The notes under the pieces: generated by a model | What the model was told of the DNA's origin: nothing | Seen by the model: only the letters and a program-made list of their open reading frames with translations | Database searches by the model: none | Made by a program: the position numbers and the translations under genes | NCBI GenBank assembly: GCA_964522665.1 | Contig: CAZFVY010000019.1 | Coordinates: 1 to 64,000 of the forward strand | Direction of reading: 5' to 3' | DNA: 64,000 bases | Source of the DNA: CAZFVY01 sp964522665 | GTDB lineage: Bacteria; Verrucomicrobiota; Verrucomicrobiia; Limisphaerales; CAZFVY01 | Shown: in pieces, positions 17,256 to 27,208 of the stretch | Numbering within the stretch: position 1 is the first letter of the stretch | Layout of the letters: every line of letters begins with the position of its first letter

Positions 17256-19742
17256 TTAACCCGCGTGAACGCGCCATTTGGTGAGCGCTACTTTCAGCGC
17301 GTCGTTAACCACCAGGCATGAGACCATCGCGTAAGCGAAGATCGTCAGCGTCTGCCACCCCGGCAACGGCGCCAGGCCGGGAAAGCCGACCGAGGCCAAG
17401 ACCGTTCCCACGAGCGTCTCCGCCAGGAGCGCGCCGAGGAGGGTTTTGCTGGGCATTGTCTCCCAGAATCGCCGCCGTTCACGCGCGGAAACGATCGAGA
17501 ACACGGCAAAGTAAAGCAGCGTGAGGAAACTGAACGTGTAAAGCGCCTCGTCTCGGGTGGCCAGACCAAACCATTTCCAGCTGGCCCAGAGCAGCAGCAG
17601 CGCCTCCGCGACCATGACGACGCCCAGCGCCACGGAGACCGTCAAGTACCCGCCGATGTTCCAGGTCTCCGGCCGCCGGGAGGCTCGCACCCGGTCCGTG
17701 GCCAGGGAAATCTTCGCGAAGTCCGTCATGAACGTCAGCAGCAACATGGCAAAGGCGGAAACGACGAATTTGCCGGTCACCACGTACGCGATGGCAACGA
17801 ACGCCGCCTTCAGAATCGTCCGGCTGATCTTGTTGATGATCCACGTCAAAATACGCTGATAAATCGTGCGCCCTTGTTCGACCAGCGTCACGATGTTGGT
17901 CAATCCGGGTTCGGTGAGGACGACGCTTGCGGCGCCCTTGGCCACATCGGTCGCCGTGCTGACCGCGATGCCCACCTCCGCCTCCCGCAGCGCGGGCGCG
18001 TCATTGACGCCATCGCCAGTCATGCCGGTGACGTGTCCCGCGCTCTGCAGATGTTCCACCACCAAGTATTTGTCTTCCGGGTAAACCTCGGCCAAACCAT
18101 CCGCCCCGGCCAGAAGATCGCCCGCCTCGGCGCGGTCCTGGGCGCCCGCTGCTTTGATATCCGCCAGGCGCCGGATGTTCGGCAGCCCGACCTCGCGCGC
18201 AATTTCACTCGCGACGGCCAGCGCGTCACCGGTCAACATTTTCACCGAAACGCCCAGGTCGTGGAGCGCGGCGATGAGTTTCCGGGCGTCGGGGCGCGGG
18301 GGGTCACACAGCGTCACCAAGCCGAGCAAGATCAACGGGCCCGTCTCCGGGCCGCGCGCCACCGCCAGCGTCCGGAAACCCTTGAGCGCGGATTCGTTGA
18401 CTTGTGACTCGAGCGCCGCAATCGCCGGCGGCGCCAGCCCGGCGGCCGCGGCGACGGTGCGCACGGCGCCTTTCATCACCCGCAGCCGCTGCCCGCTCTG
18501 CTCGACGACGGCTTCCGTCCGTCGGTTTTTCGCGTCGAAGGGCAGAAAGGAAACCGGCGTGAAGGCGGGCAAAGCGTCGAAGAGGTGGCGCTCGCGGGCC
18601 GAGGCCAGAAACGCGAGGTCAATGGGATCTTGATTCGCTTCCTGCGACGCGACCGCGCCGGCGAACAAGACGTCGGCGTCGGTGGCCGGGCCGCTGGGGA
18701 TGACGCCCGTGACGACCAACCTATTCATGGTGACCGTGCCGGTTTTGTCCACGCAGAGGACGTCCATCGTGGCGGCGTCTTCGGCGGCGCTCAGGCGCGT
18801 CACCAAGACGCCCTGTTTCGCCAGCTCCTTCGAGCCGACCGCCATGCTGACCGTGAACATGACCGGGAGGGCGACCGGAACCGCGCTCATCAAGAGGACG
18901 AGCACCAGCGGAATCATCTGCGCCAGCGGATCGCCGCGGACCAGCGAAAGCGCGACCACGACGCTCAGCAGCACGCCGACGATCACGAACAGCCAGCGAA
19001 CGACCTTGGCCACGACGGTTTCGATGTGCATTTTCGGGCGCGCTTGGTCCACCAATTCGGTGGTCCGGCCGAAGTAGGTCTTGGCGCCGGTCAGGATGAC
19101 GACGCCGTTGCCCTCGCCGCGGCGAACCACCGATCCCGACGAAAGAGCTTCGCCGGGCGCCTTTTCCACCTCGTTCGATTCCCCCGTGAGCGCCGACTGG
19201 TCAACGCTCAGCGTACCGCTCAGGAGCTTGAGGTCAGCCGGGATGAAGTCACCGGCCCGCACGCGCACGATGTCGCCGGGAACCAGCTCGCGGGCGGGAA
19301 TGACCCGCCAGCGCGCCTCGCGCCGGACGCGCGCGCTGACTTGCAGCCTTCGCCGCAACGTTTCCACGACACCGGCGGCCCGACGCTCCTGCAGGAAGCT
19401 CAACACGGCGTTGATGACCAGCAGCGCGCCCACCACGGCGAGGTCGGAATATTTTCCGAGCGCCGCCGAGAGGGCCATGATCAGCTCAAGCATCCAGGCC
19501 GACAGGCCCCAAAACTTGGCGAGAAACAGCCGCGCCGGATGGGTCTTGGCGGGCAGCGTCTCGTTGAAGCCGTGCTCCTTTCGACGCGCCCCAACCTCGG
19601 CGTCCGTCAAACCGGTTTCGACGTTCACGAGGAGGGCCTCGACGGCGTCCTCGGCCGACCCCGCGGCGATCGCGGGCGCCGGCGCGGCTGCCGGCCCGGC
19701 CGACGGGGCCGAGGCGACCGACTTATTCGTGACCTTTCCCAT
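17256..19742 (-). CDS. Plasma-membrane proton-translocating P-type ATPase (P3A)
   Basis: An 828-residue P-type ATPase of the P3A H+-efflux type. Motifs: 'TGES' of the actuator domain (186-189), the phosphorylation site 'DKTGT' (D332), 'MLTGD' in the P domain and 'GDGVNDAPAL' of the hinge. The N-terminus carries an Ala/Pro-rich leader (1-30) and then the cation-ATPase N-terminal 'GLTDAEVGARRKEHGFN' motif. It lacks the CPC or metal-binding features of heavy-metal pumps and the Ca2+-site residues of SERCA-like pumps, so proton export is the best call. It would pump H+ from the cytoplasm using ATP. A pyruvate kinase remnant sits just upstream. Confidence 0.85.
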   Translation of the reverse strand: MGKVTNKSVASAPSAGPAAAPAPAIAAGSAEDAVEALLVNVETGLTDAEVGARRKEHGFNETLPAKTHPARLFLAKFWGLSAWMLELIMALSAALGKYSDLAVVGALLVINAVLSFLQERRAAGVVETLRRRLQVSARVRREARWRVIPARELVPGDIVRVRAGDFIPADLKLLSGTLSVDQSALTGESNEVEKAPGEALSSGSVVRRGEGNGVVILTGAKTYFGRTTELVDQARPKMHIETVVAKVVRWLFVIVGVLLSVVVALSLVRGDPLAQMIPLVLVLLMSAVPVALPVMFTVSMAVGSKELAKQGVLVTRLSAAEDAATMDVLCVDKTGTVTMNRLVVTGVIPSGPATDADVLFAGAVASQEANQDPIDLAFLASARERHLFDALPAFTPVSFLPFDAKNRRTEAVVEQSGQRLRVMKGAVRTVAAAAGLAPPAIAALESQVNESALKGFRTLAVARGPETGPLILLGLVTLCDPPRPDARKLIAALHDLGVSVKMLTGDALAVASEIAREVGLPNIRRLADIKAAGAQDRAEAGDLLAGADGLAEVYPEDKYLVVEHLQSAGHVTGMTGDGVNDAPALREAEVGIAVSTATDVAKGAASVVLTEPGLTNIVTLVEQGRTIYQRILTWIINKISRTILKAAFVAIAYVVTGKFVVSAFAMLLLTFMTDFAKISLATDRVRASRRPETWNIGGYLTVSVALGVVMVAEALLLLWASWKWFGLATRDEALYTFSFLTLLYFAVFSIVSARERRRFWETMPSKTLLGALLAETLVGTVLASVGFPGLAPLPGWQTLTIFAYAMVSCLVVNDALKVALTKWRVHAG

Positions 19743-19762
19743 ACTGAGAAGAAGCTAGTCAA

Positions 19763-20164
19763 TCAGCTATGCGCCGGCTCCGCCATGATCTTAATGGTCG
19801 CGTCCGGCGTCCGCGCGACCTCGGCGGCGGCCCGCGTGGAGACACCATCAGCCGCGTGGTCGCGACGGATTCAACTCTCGGCGCTTCGCCAAGGCTTGCG
19901 GAGTCACGCTCGCCGGCGGGAGTCGAGGGCCTCCGTGATTTTGAAACGGCCGCCTAATCTTACGCGGTCACCTTGATCGGTAATCTCCGCGCAGGTGGGA
20001 ACGGGCTTTTCGATCATGCTCTCCAGGAGATGGATCGCCACGATTACCGGCCGGCCGACCCGGAGGCACGATTTGACGATTTTCCGCTGAATGATCGGCA
20101 GCTCCTCCTAGGGGCATTCGATCCCCAAGTCGCCCCGCGCCACCATGATCGCGTCGGCCTCACG
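19763..20164 (-). pseudogene. pyk: Decayed pyruvate kinase remnant
   Basis: The minus-strand translation from 20164 gives 'READAIMVARGDLGIECP', the pyruvate kinase active-site region. A TAG at 20110-20108 follows, and then in the same frame 'EELPIIQRKIVKSCLRVGRP', 'VIVAIHLLESMIEKP' and 'TCAEITD', matching the next conserved block (in intact enzymes VIVATQMLESMI..P.PTRAE.TD). About 110 bp of unrelated GC-rich, partly palindromic DNA follows. The enzyme's next segment then resumes near 19860 as 'ARTPDATIKIMAEPAHS', ending in TGA at 19765-19763. Both ends of the gene are missing. It is not functional. It marks a deletion scar between the proton ATPase and the permease gene. Confidence 0.8.
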
Positions 20165-20207
20165 CTTCCGGGCAGTTGTCAATACTAAGAACCGACCCCT
20201 TTGGCTT

Positions 20208-22730
20208 TCAATCGTGTCGCAACGCCACCGTCGGGTCCACGGCCGCCGCGCGGCGGGCGGGGCCGAGACTGGCGGCCAGCGACGTGACCAACAGAATCGC
20301 CGGCGCGGCGCAGTAGGCAATGGGATCGACGCCGGGCAGGTCGTAAAGCAGACGCCCCGCCAACCGGCCGACCGCGAGCGCCAGCAGCAGGCCCACGCCC
20401 AATCCCAGCCCGGTGAGCGAGGCCGATTCGCGCAGGATCATGGCGACCACGTCCCGAACGTTCGCTCCCAGCGCCATCCTGATCCCGATTTCACGCGTGC
20501 GGCAGGCCACGGAATAGGCCTTCAGGCCGTAAACGCCGAGCATGCTCAGCAGCAGCGCCAGCACGCCAAATCCGCCAAAGAGGAACGAGCCGAGCCGGAC
20601 GATGCTCACCGCCGGCCCGCGACGGTGCATCTCGGTCAACGTTCTCACTTCGGTCACCGGAATTCGCGGATCAAGCCGCCGCAACTCGCGGGCGGCGGCG
20701 GTCATCAGAGCCTTCGAATCCACCCCGGGAGCGACGCGCACGTGCAGTCTTACCCGCGTTTGAAAGTCCTGGCCGAATGGCACATACACGTTCGCCGGAA
20801 TCCCTTTTTCGAAAAGCTCCCAACGCACCGCGGACGTGACGCCGACGACGGTGAATTTGATCGGGCCGCCGTCCCGCCAAAAGCCGGGAATCTCCAGCCG
20901 CCGCCCCACCGCGGCGCCATCCGGCCACAGTTGGTCCGCGAGATTCTGGCTGATGATCGCAACCGGCGGCGCATTGGTGGTCTCGACTTCGCGCCGCTCG
21001 AATTCCCGGCCTTGCCGCAAAGGAATCCCCAGGGTCCGAAAATAATCCGCGCCGATGACGTTGTAGTTCGCCATGACCGCCTGGCTGTCAACCGCCCGGG
21101 ATCGCGCTTTGCCCGGGAGGCCGCCGACGGGCGCCACCGGGCGGGACCAGGAGCCGTCGCCGAACGGAACGCCCATCGCGGAACTGACCGCTTCGACCCC
21201 CGGAAACACGGAGAGACGTTCGAGGGCGCGGGTCACGAATTCCCGCATGCGCGCCTCGGGGATGCCGCCCAGGTTCTGGTCGAGGGTCAAATAGAAGTTG
21301 GCGCCAAACTCGAAGCCCGGGTTGGCGTCGGCCGCGCGGATCGCGCTCCGGCTGAAGAGCGCCGCGGAAACCAGGAGCGCCAGGGCGAGCGCGATCTGCC
21401 CGGCGGCCAACGTCTCCCGCGCCCCAAAGCGGCGCCAAATCGCGCCCGGTCCCGCGTCGCCGGCGCTGCGTTTCAAATCATCATTCACGTCGAGCCGGGC
21501 CAGCTTCCAAGCCGGTCCGAGGGCGAACGCGACGGTCGCCAGGCCGCTGAGTCCCAGGAGAACGATCAGCGTCCGCCAGTCCGGGCTGGCGTCAAACTCG
21601 GGCAGGTATTCCCGCGCGCCAACGCCCGAGTAAACGAACGCCGTGACCAGACTGGTCGCCCACGTCGAGATCAATAGCCCCGCGGCGGCTCCCATGACGG
21701 CCAGCAGCAGGCCCTCGGTGAGCAATTGGGCCAGGATGCGCCTCCGCGCGGCGCCGAGCGCCAGCCGGATCGCGATTTCCTTTCGCCGCGCCGCGCCTTG
21801 CGCCAAGAGCATGTTCGCGAGATTCAAGCAGGCGATGATCAGCACGAGCGCGGCCAAGCCGGCCGCAAAACCGGCGGCGGGCGCCAACCCGTCCGCCTCG
21901 CCGGTCGGCCGGCTGCTCATGCCGAAACGTGGCGGCGCCGCGCACACGAGCGTTCGTGGCTTCGGGTCGGCCGGGTCCGAAAATTCGAACCGCCGGTTCA
22001 AGTTCGCCAGCGGCACGGCGGCTTGGGCCGGCGTGAGACCCGGTTTCAGGCGAGCCATCAGCATGAATTGACGCACCGTGCGGCTCGCCAGGATATCCGA
22101 CGCCGGCTGGCCCGGGACGGAAAACAAAACGTTGGCCATCGCCAAGGGCAGAAACACCTGCGGTGACATCATCTGCGCGCCGGTGAATCCGGCGGGCATG
22201 ACGCCGATCACCGTCACCGCGCCCCGGGCCAGTTCCAGCTTCCGGCCCACGATGGCGGGATCGCCGCCGAGCCGGAGCCAGAAGTCGTGGGTCAGCACGG
22301 CCACCGGCGTCCCGGATGTTTCCTCCTCGGGCAGAAACGTCCGCCCCAGCGCCGGGGCCACCCCCAGCCCCTGGAAATAGTTGGCGCTGACCAGCGAGGC
22401 GGCGGCTCGTTCGGTGAACTCGCCCGTCAACCCCACCGACGCGGTCGCCACGGCAAACAACTCGGAGAACGCCGCCGCTTGCCCCGACCGCAGATCGACG
22501 AAGTCCGGATACGAAAAAAAGTTGAACTCGTCGGGATTCTGCCGGTCGTGCTGAAACACGCCCACCAGGCGCTCGGGATGGGGCACGCGGATCGGTTTGA
22601 CGAGAATGGCGTTGATCAGCGAGAAGATCGTGGCGTTGACCCCGGTTCCAAGACTCAGGACCAGGACGGCGATCGCCGTAAAGGCCGGCTGGCGACCTAA
22701 TTGTCGGAACGCAAAACGAAGATCGTTCAT
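20208..22730 (-). CDS. ADOP-type duplicated ABC transporter permease (MacB/FtsX family)
   Basis: An 840-residue permease built of two FtsX-like units, each with a MacB periplasmic core domain. The opening 'MNDLRFAFRQLGRQPAFT' is the hallmark of the acidobacterial/verrucomicrobial ADOP family. It has TM1 near 20-45, a large periplasmic domain, three TMs near 285-425, a second TM/periplasmic unit, and C-terminal TMs ('FGGFGVLALLLSMLGVYGL', 'GLGLGVGLLLALAVGRLAG'). Members export peptides or small molecules or drive envelope mechanics with a separate ATPase; none is adjacent here. I start at ATG 22730, which matches the family; a GTG at 22751 would add seven residues. Confidence 0.87.
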   Translation of the reverse strand: MNDLRFAFRQLGRQPAFTAIAVLVLSLGTGVNATIFSLINAILVKPIRVPHPERLVGVFQHDRQNPDEFNFFSYPDFVDLRSGQAAAFSELFAVATASVGLTGEFTERAAASLVSANYFQGLGVAPALGRTFLPEEETSGTPVAVLTHDFWLRLGGDPAIVGRKLELARGAVTVIGVMPAGFTGAQMMSPQVFLPLAMANVLFSVPGQPASDILASRTVRQFMLMARLKPGLTPAQAAVPLANLNRRFEFSDPADPKPRTLVCAAPPRFGMSSRPTGEADGLAPAAGFAAGLAALVLIIACLNLANMLLAQGAARRKEIAIRLALGAARRRILAQLLTEGLLLAVMGAAAGLLISTWATSLVTAFVYSGVGAREYLPEFDASPDWRTLIVLLGLSGLATVAFALGPAWKLARLDVNDDLKRSAGDAGPGAIWRRFGARETLAAGQIALALALLVSAALFSRSAIRAADANPGFEFGANFYLTLDQNLGGIPEARMREFVTRALERLSVFPGVEAVSSAMGVPFGDGSWSRPVAPVGGLPGKARSRAVDSQAVMANYNVIGADYFRTLGIPLRQGREFERREVETTNAPPVAIISQNLADQLWPDGAAVGRRLEIPGFWRDGGPIKFTVVGVTSAVRWELFEKGIPANVYVPFGQDFQTRVRLHVRVAPGVDSKALMTAAARELRRLDPRIPVTEVRTLTEMHRRGPAVSIVRLGSFLFGGFGVLALLLSMLGVYGLKAYSVACRTREIGIRMALGANVRDVVAMILRESASLTGLGLGVGLLLALAVGRLAGRLLYDLPGVDPIAYCAAPAILLVTSLAASLGPARRAAAVDPTVALRHD

Positions 22731-23145
22731 AAGATGTCCAGTTCGGCTCACAGAATAGCAACCGACGCGCCAAGTTCAGTCAGATCGCGAGAAAACCCGC
22801 CAACCCCATCAGTCTAAACCGTCAACGCGCGACGCCCCGATCAGCCGACAACCGCCTCTCATTTCCGCGGTCGGGATTTCGGCGTCCCGCAAATGGGACA
22901 GCGCCGTCGAGCGCAAGTCCAGTCGCCCGGTGCGCCGTGGCAAACGCCTTGAAGGCAAATGCGCCGCGCCGACGACGAACAATACTCGATCGCTTGAGCC
23001 ATCCCGCCCACGTTGCCGCGTGCCGCCCAACAGCCTTCGGGGCCTGAAGTATTGGCTTTTCAAGCCCGTAATCGAGGTCGCGTCCGTTCGGGTGGGCAAT
23101 CTGGGCCACCTCTTAGTCCCTTCTAAGAATCGAGAAGGGCACGCC
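22731..23145. other. Gene-free stretch with a short hairpin
   Basis: About 415 bp with no supportable gene in any frame. The only structure I see is a 7-bp hairpin CCCTTCT/AGAAGGG at 23118-23139 (8-nt loop), just beyond the end of the minus-strand membrane-protein gene. No U-tract follows, so its role as terminator is doubtful. Confidence 0.4.
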
Positions 23146-23856
23146 TCACCAAAACGGGTGCGCCGTGATCGATTGTCTTGGCGGCAAGCCGCCGAGCCAA
23201 TTCGCGACCGTGGCGGCCAGCCAGGCTCCGGTGAACGCCAAGCCGACCATCAGCGTGATCACCGCTGGGAACCGGAGGCAATGCGTTGATTTCGTCGGTG
23301 ATTGAAAGTGGTGCATCACCGGCGCCAGCGCGAGTCCGGCCGCGGACCCGTGGACGGCGAAGACGTAGAGCGCGAATAACGCCGCGAGCGGCGGGTTGCT
23401 GGGGGCCAGCTTGAGGATCATCCGGGCGACGGCGCCGAGTTGCTCAAAGAATATCCCTTGCAGCCCGGTGACCACAAACGCCTCCGCCACGCTAAACCGA
23501 AACCAGATAAACGCGACGCGCCACGCGACCGCCCAGCCGCCGTAAAAGCCGATCCCCAGGATCAGATCGGCGATCAGTTGCGGATGGAACACCGCCGGTT
23601 GGGGAGCGGCTTTCAGGTAATTGTTCAGCCACGCCAAGGTTTCCGTCAACGAACCGGAGACCAGGAAGCAGAGGAAAAGCTTCACCTCCACCGAGATTTT
23701 TACGCGATCAAAGACGCCGCCGATTCGAGCTCGCCAACGGCAAACGACCACGAACGTCGTGTAGATCAGCAGCATCGGGTCGGCGGGCCTGCCGAACAGA
23801 CCGAGCAACGGCAGCAGGCCGCTCAGCGCCAGCCAAAACGACTGAGCGGAGGTCAT
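23146..23856 (-). CDS. Polytopic membrane protein of unknown function
   Basis: I do not recognise the family. The 236-residue protein is strongly hydrophobic with about six to seven predicted helices: near 5-20, 28-38, 58-70, 95-115, 125-150, 158-182 and 195-220. The start is ATG 23856. No signal, enzymatic motif or paired partner is evident. It stands alone between two gene-free stretches, so context gives no functional hint. Confidence 0.6.
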   Translation of the reverse strand: MTSAQSFWLALSGLLPLLGLFGRPADPMLLIYTTFVVVCRWRARIGGVFDRVKISVEVKLFLCFLVSGSLTETLAWLNNYLKAAPQPAVFHPQLIADLILGIGFYGGWAVAWRVAFIWFRFSVAEAFVVTGLQGIFFEQLGAVARMILKLAPSNPPLAALFALYVFAVHGSAAGLALAPVMHHFQSPTKSTHCLRFPAVITLMVGLAFTGAWLAATVANWLGGLPPRQSITAHPFW

Positions 23857-24402
23857 CGCACGAAAAGAACGGCGCGCTCGTCGCCCAGACGAAAAGGAGG
23901 CGGTTCGGATTTAACCTGATCCGTTCGGGGTTTCATGCGGCAAAAGTAGAGGTTACCCGGAAAACTACAATCTTCAGGCGGACGCAAACTTGCGCAACGG
24001 GCCGCAACTTAGGGTTGTTGCGGTTTTTGGCATCGTAGGTTGCGGTGAAAGGTGAATCGGTCCCGGCCTTGCAGACCGGAACAATTTCAAAAACAGGCCG
24101 ATTTCCTGGGATTCCGCTTCGCTCCTCCCCAAGGCCGTCCCATCACGCGCTTTCCGCCCGTTCCGAGCAGCAGCCTCGCATCATCCCGTCCCCAAACACG
24201 TCCACAACTCGAACTGGCGCCCCGGGCAAAGCAAGGTCGCGCAAAGCGATTGGCCTTTGGAGTGAACCCGACTATGCTGCGCCTCATGAACCACCCGGAT
24301 GGGCGCCGCGAAGTCGCGCGACGATCGTTCGTTGATTGCGACCCGCGTGACGCCACGATTGGCGCGCGTTCCGGGGCCGGATTCAGTTCCACAATTTGAG
24401 TG
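23857..24402. other. Long divergent intergenic region containing an orphan terminator
   Basis: About 545 bp between a minus-strand membrane protein and the plus-strand hydrolase. Reading frames here lack any recognisable domain. The clear signal is a rho-independent terminator at 24002-24028 on the plus strand, annotated separately, with no gene upstream of it on that strand. The sequence around 23960-24050 repeats GCAAC/GTTGC several times. Confidence 0.5.
24002..24028 (+). terminator. Orphan rho-independent terminator
   Basis: A 7-bp stem (CCGCAAC, 24002-24008; GTTGCGG, 24017-24023) with the 8-nt loop TTAGGGTT is followed at once by TTTTT. No plus-strand gene precedes it. It would therefore end a short transcript begun at roughly 23870-23960, or act as an attenuator in a leader of the hydrolase gene that begins 375 bp downstream. 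Confidence 0.65.
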
Positions 24403-26928
24403 ATGAAAACCTGCTTCCAAGTTCCACGGGCCGGCATCGGCAAAAATCCTCTCGCGACCCTGCTCATCGTCGCCGCGATCACCGCGGCGGCGCCTCACTC
24501 GGGCGCGGCCGAGACAATCCGGATTGGCGAGTGCCTGGCCGTCGGCCGGCCCACTCGACCGACTCGCTCGCCCGTGAATACTCGGCCCGACCCGATCGAA
24601 GCGGAAATCGTCGCGGGGCGATGGCGTCCTCCGGCGCGGGGCGAACAAGCGGATTTTGGCGATGGCGCTTCGGGGAAGTGGAGCGTCGTCGTTGCCAATA
24701 CGAATGGTTGGTTCGAAGGCGGCCCGTTGCGCGGCGGTTACGCCTATGCCCCCGTCGTCGTTGCGTCCGACCGCGTCATGATCCTCGAAGCGGCCGGGCA
24801 CAATCTCGCCTACGTGAATGGCGAGCCGCGCGCCGGCGATCCCTACGGCTACGACTACGTGCATTTGCCGGTCGCGTTGCACGCGGGAACCAACGACCTG
24901 CTGTTCCAATGCGGCCGCGGGCGGCTCAAGATCACGCTCACTTCCCCGCGCCAACCGATCGCCCTTGACCTTGCCGACCCGACGATGCCTGACTTGATCG
25001 CGGGCCGAACGATGGAGACGTGGGGCGCGGTCGTCATCGTGAATGCCACCGCCGAGACGCAGACCGGCCTCGCCCTCCGCGCGACGATCGGTGACCAGCG
25101 CGCTTCCGAAACCGTCGTGCCGATGATTCTGCCGTTCAGCGCGCGCAAGGTTGGGTTCCATCTGCGCGGCAAAACGCCGCGCGGGGAAACCGCGTCGGTG
25201 CGGCTCACGCTCGTCGGAAAATCGAACGGCGGCCGCGCCATCGCCGATAGCGCCGAGACCAAACTGCGCGTGCGCGGCGCCGAGCAAACGCAAAAGCGGA
25301 CCTTCGTCAGCGAGATCGACGGCAGCGTGCAATACTGGGCGTTGAACCCGGCGCGGCCACTGGCGGGACATGGGCGAGCCACGGCGTTGTTCCTCTCGAC
25401 GCACGGCGCCAGCGTCGAGGCGATCGGCCAGGCCGACGCCTATTCGCCCAAGACCTGGGGCAATCTCGTCGCGCCGACGAATCGCCGGCCGTATGGCTTC
25501 GATTGGGAGGATTGGGGCCGCCTCGACGCGCTGGAGGTCCTCCACCTGGCCGAGGCCGAACTGCGGCCTGATCCGCAGAAGATCTATCTCACCGGCCATT
25601 CGATGGGCGGCCACGGCGCCTGGCACCTCGGCGTCCTTTTCCCCGATCAATTCGCGGCCGTTGGGCCGAGCGCCGGTTGGATCAGCTTTTTCTCGTACGC
25701 GGGCGGGACCCGCTTCACGAACGCAACGCCGGTCGAGGCGATCCTGCAGCGCGCCGCGGCCGCCAGCGACACGCTCCTGCTGGAAACCAACTATCTGAAT
25801 GAAGGCGTCTATATCATCCACGGCGGGGCCGATGACAACGTCCCGGTCGGTCAGGCGCGCACGATGAACGAAACGCTCGGGAAATTTCATCACGACCTCC
25901 AATACCACGAGCAACCGGGCGCCGGCCATTGGTGGGACGCCTCGGATGAGCCGGGCGCCGACTGCGTCGATTGGGCGCCGTTGTTCGATTTCTTCGCGCG
26001 CCATCAGATTCCGACCGACGAAAGCTCGCGGCAGGTGAATTTCGCCACGGTGAACCCGGGCGTCTCGGCGACCTGCCATTGGGTCGAGATCGACCAGCAG
26101 ACGCGCCCGCTCGAGCGCAGTTCGATCAACGCGCGCTGGGACCCGGGCGTCCGGCGTTTCGTCGGCGCCACGGAGAACATCTCGCTACTCGCCTTCACCC
26201 TGAACCACGTGAAACCCGGCGACCCGCTCGACGTCGAACTCGACGGCCAGAAGCTCGCCAAACTCCCCTGGCCGGCCGCCGGCGCCAAGCTCTGGCTCCA
26301 GAACGACGCCGGCCATTGGCGCGCGGCGGCGCCACCGTCCACGGCGCTCAAGGGTCCGCTCCGCTCTGGCCCATTCAAGGACGCCTTCCGGCGCCGCATG
26401 ATCTTCGTTTATGCCACTAAAGGTTCGTCCGAGGAAAACGCCTGGGCCTTCGATAAAGCCCGGTTCGACGCCGAATCCTTCTGGTATCGCGGCAATGGCT
26501 CGATCGACGTCGTGCCCGACACCGCCTTCGATCCCCGCGCCGAACCGGACCGCGGCGTGATCCTCTACGGCAACGCCGACTCGAACGCCGCCTGGCCCGC
26601 GCTCCTCGCCGCCAGCCCCGTCCAAGTCCATCGCGACGAAATCAAGCTGGCGAACCGCCGGCTCACCGGCCCCGACCTCGCCTGCCTCTTCGTCCGCCCG
26701 CGTCCCGGCAGCGCGACCGCCTGCGTCGCCGTCGTCTCCGGCAGCGGCCTGCCCGGCATGAAATTGACGAACCGCCTCCCCTACCTCAGCGCCGGCGCCG
26801 CCTACCCCGACTGCACGGTCATCGGCGCCGAAATGCTCACGACGGGCGCCCAAGGCGTCCGCGCCGCCGGCTTCTTCGGGAATGATTGGACCATTGAAAC
26901 CGGCGATTTCGCGTGGCGGCCGAATTAA
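24403..26928 (+). CDS. Secreted alpha/beta-hydrolase (prolyl-oligopeptidase/esterase type)
   Basis: An 841-residue exported hydrolase. After a signal peptide ending near residue 36 ('HSGAAE') come beta-rich domains (about 40-300) and an alpha/beta-hydrolase core (about 320-540). The nucleophile elbow is 'GHSMGGHG' with S400. The acid is D477 or D478 in 'GGADDNVPVG', and the histidine is H509 in 'QPGAGHWWD'. The GHSMGGHG motif and the 'AGTNDLL' jelly-roll-like region resemble S9-type peptidases and feruloyl/acetyl-esterase-like enzymes; peptide or ester substrate cannot be told apart. About 300 C-terminal residues of unknown fold follow the catalytic core. The ATG at 24403 directly follows an in-frame GTG; I prefer the ATG. 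Confidence 0.78.
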   Translation: MKTCFQVPRAGIGKNPLATLLIVAAITAAAPHSGAAETIRIGECLAVGRPTRPTRSPVNTRPDPIEAEIVAGRWRPPARGEQADFGDGASGKWSVVVANTNGWFEGGPLRGGYAYAPVVVASDRVMILEAAGHNLAYVNGEPRAGDPYGYDYVHLPVALHAGTNDLLFQCGRGRLKITLTSPRQPIALDLADPTMPDLIAGRTMETWGAVVIVNATAETQTGLALRATIGDQRASETVVPMILPFSARKVGFHLRGKTPRGETASVRLTLVGKSNGGRAIADSAETKLRVRGAEQTQKRTFVSEIDGSVQYWALNPARPLAGHGRATALFLSTHGASVEAIGQADAYSPKTWGNLVAPTNRRPYGFDWEDWGRLDALEVLHLAEAELRPDPQKIYLTGHSMGGHGAWHLGVLFPDQFAAVGPSAGWISFFSYAGGTRFTNATPVEAILQRAAAASDTLLLETNYLNEGVYIIHGGADDNVPVGQARTMNETLGKFHHDLQYHEQPGAGHWWDASDEPGADCVDWAPLFDFFARHQIPTDESSRQVNFATVNPGVSATCHWVEIDQQTRPLERSSINARWDPGVRRFVGATENISLLAFTLNHVKPGDPLDVELDGQKLAKLPWPAAGAKLWLQNDAGHWRAAAPPSTALKGPLRSGPFKDAFRRRMIFVYATKGSSEENAWAFDKARFDAESFWYRGNGSIDVVPDTAFDPRAEPDRGVILYGNADSNAAWPALLAASPVQVHRDEIKLANRRLTGPDLACLFVRPRPGSATACVAVVSGSGLPGMKLTNRLPYLSAGAAYPDCTVIGAEMLTTGAQGVRAAGFFGNDWTIETGDFAWRPN

Positions 26929-27114
26929 CGCGGGCGGAGTTACTGCCAGGTTTGAATTGAAGGCGTTTCGCCGGTCACGCTTCGGTAATACCTATTGTGA
27001 GATTAGGTCGGTTTCACCAGAAACCCCATGCCCAGCGCTCAAGAACATTTATATTGAGTCAAATCGGCATCTATTTGGTTTTGAAAACAACATGACACAA
27101 ATGAGCGCCAAAAC

Positions 27115-27143
27115 TTGACATACGGCTCGGGGCGGACTACTCT
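27115..27143 (+). promoter_or_regulatory. Sigma-70-type promoter of the cohesin-dockerin protein gene
   Basis: A perfect -35 TTGACA (27115-27120), 17-bp spacer, then TACTCT (27138-27143) as a weak -10. The start codon is 66 bp downstream of the -10. The preceding 100 bp is unusually AT-rich for this region. Confidence 0.55.
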
Positions 27144-27208
27144 GCGGCGCCACTCGTTCATTGGCGAAAGGACATATTGCCGCGGCGAGAGAGGGTTGGG
27201 GAAAAAGC

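Noticed and set aside
24181..26079. Long minus-strand reading frame of about 630 codons opposite the secreted hydrolase
   Set aside because: It has an Arg/Gly-rich composition with no domain pattern. The plus frame has a signal peptide and complete catalytic triad, so this is an antisense shadow in GC-rich DNA.
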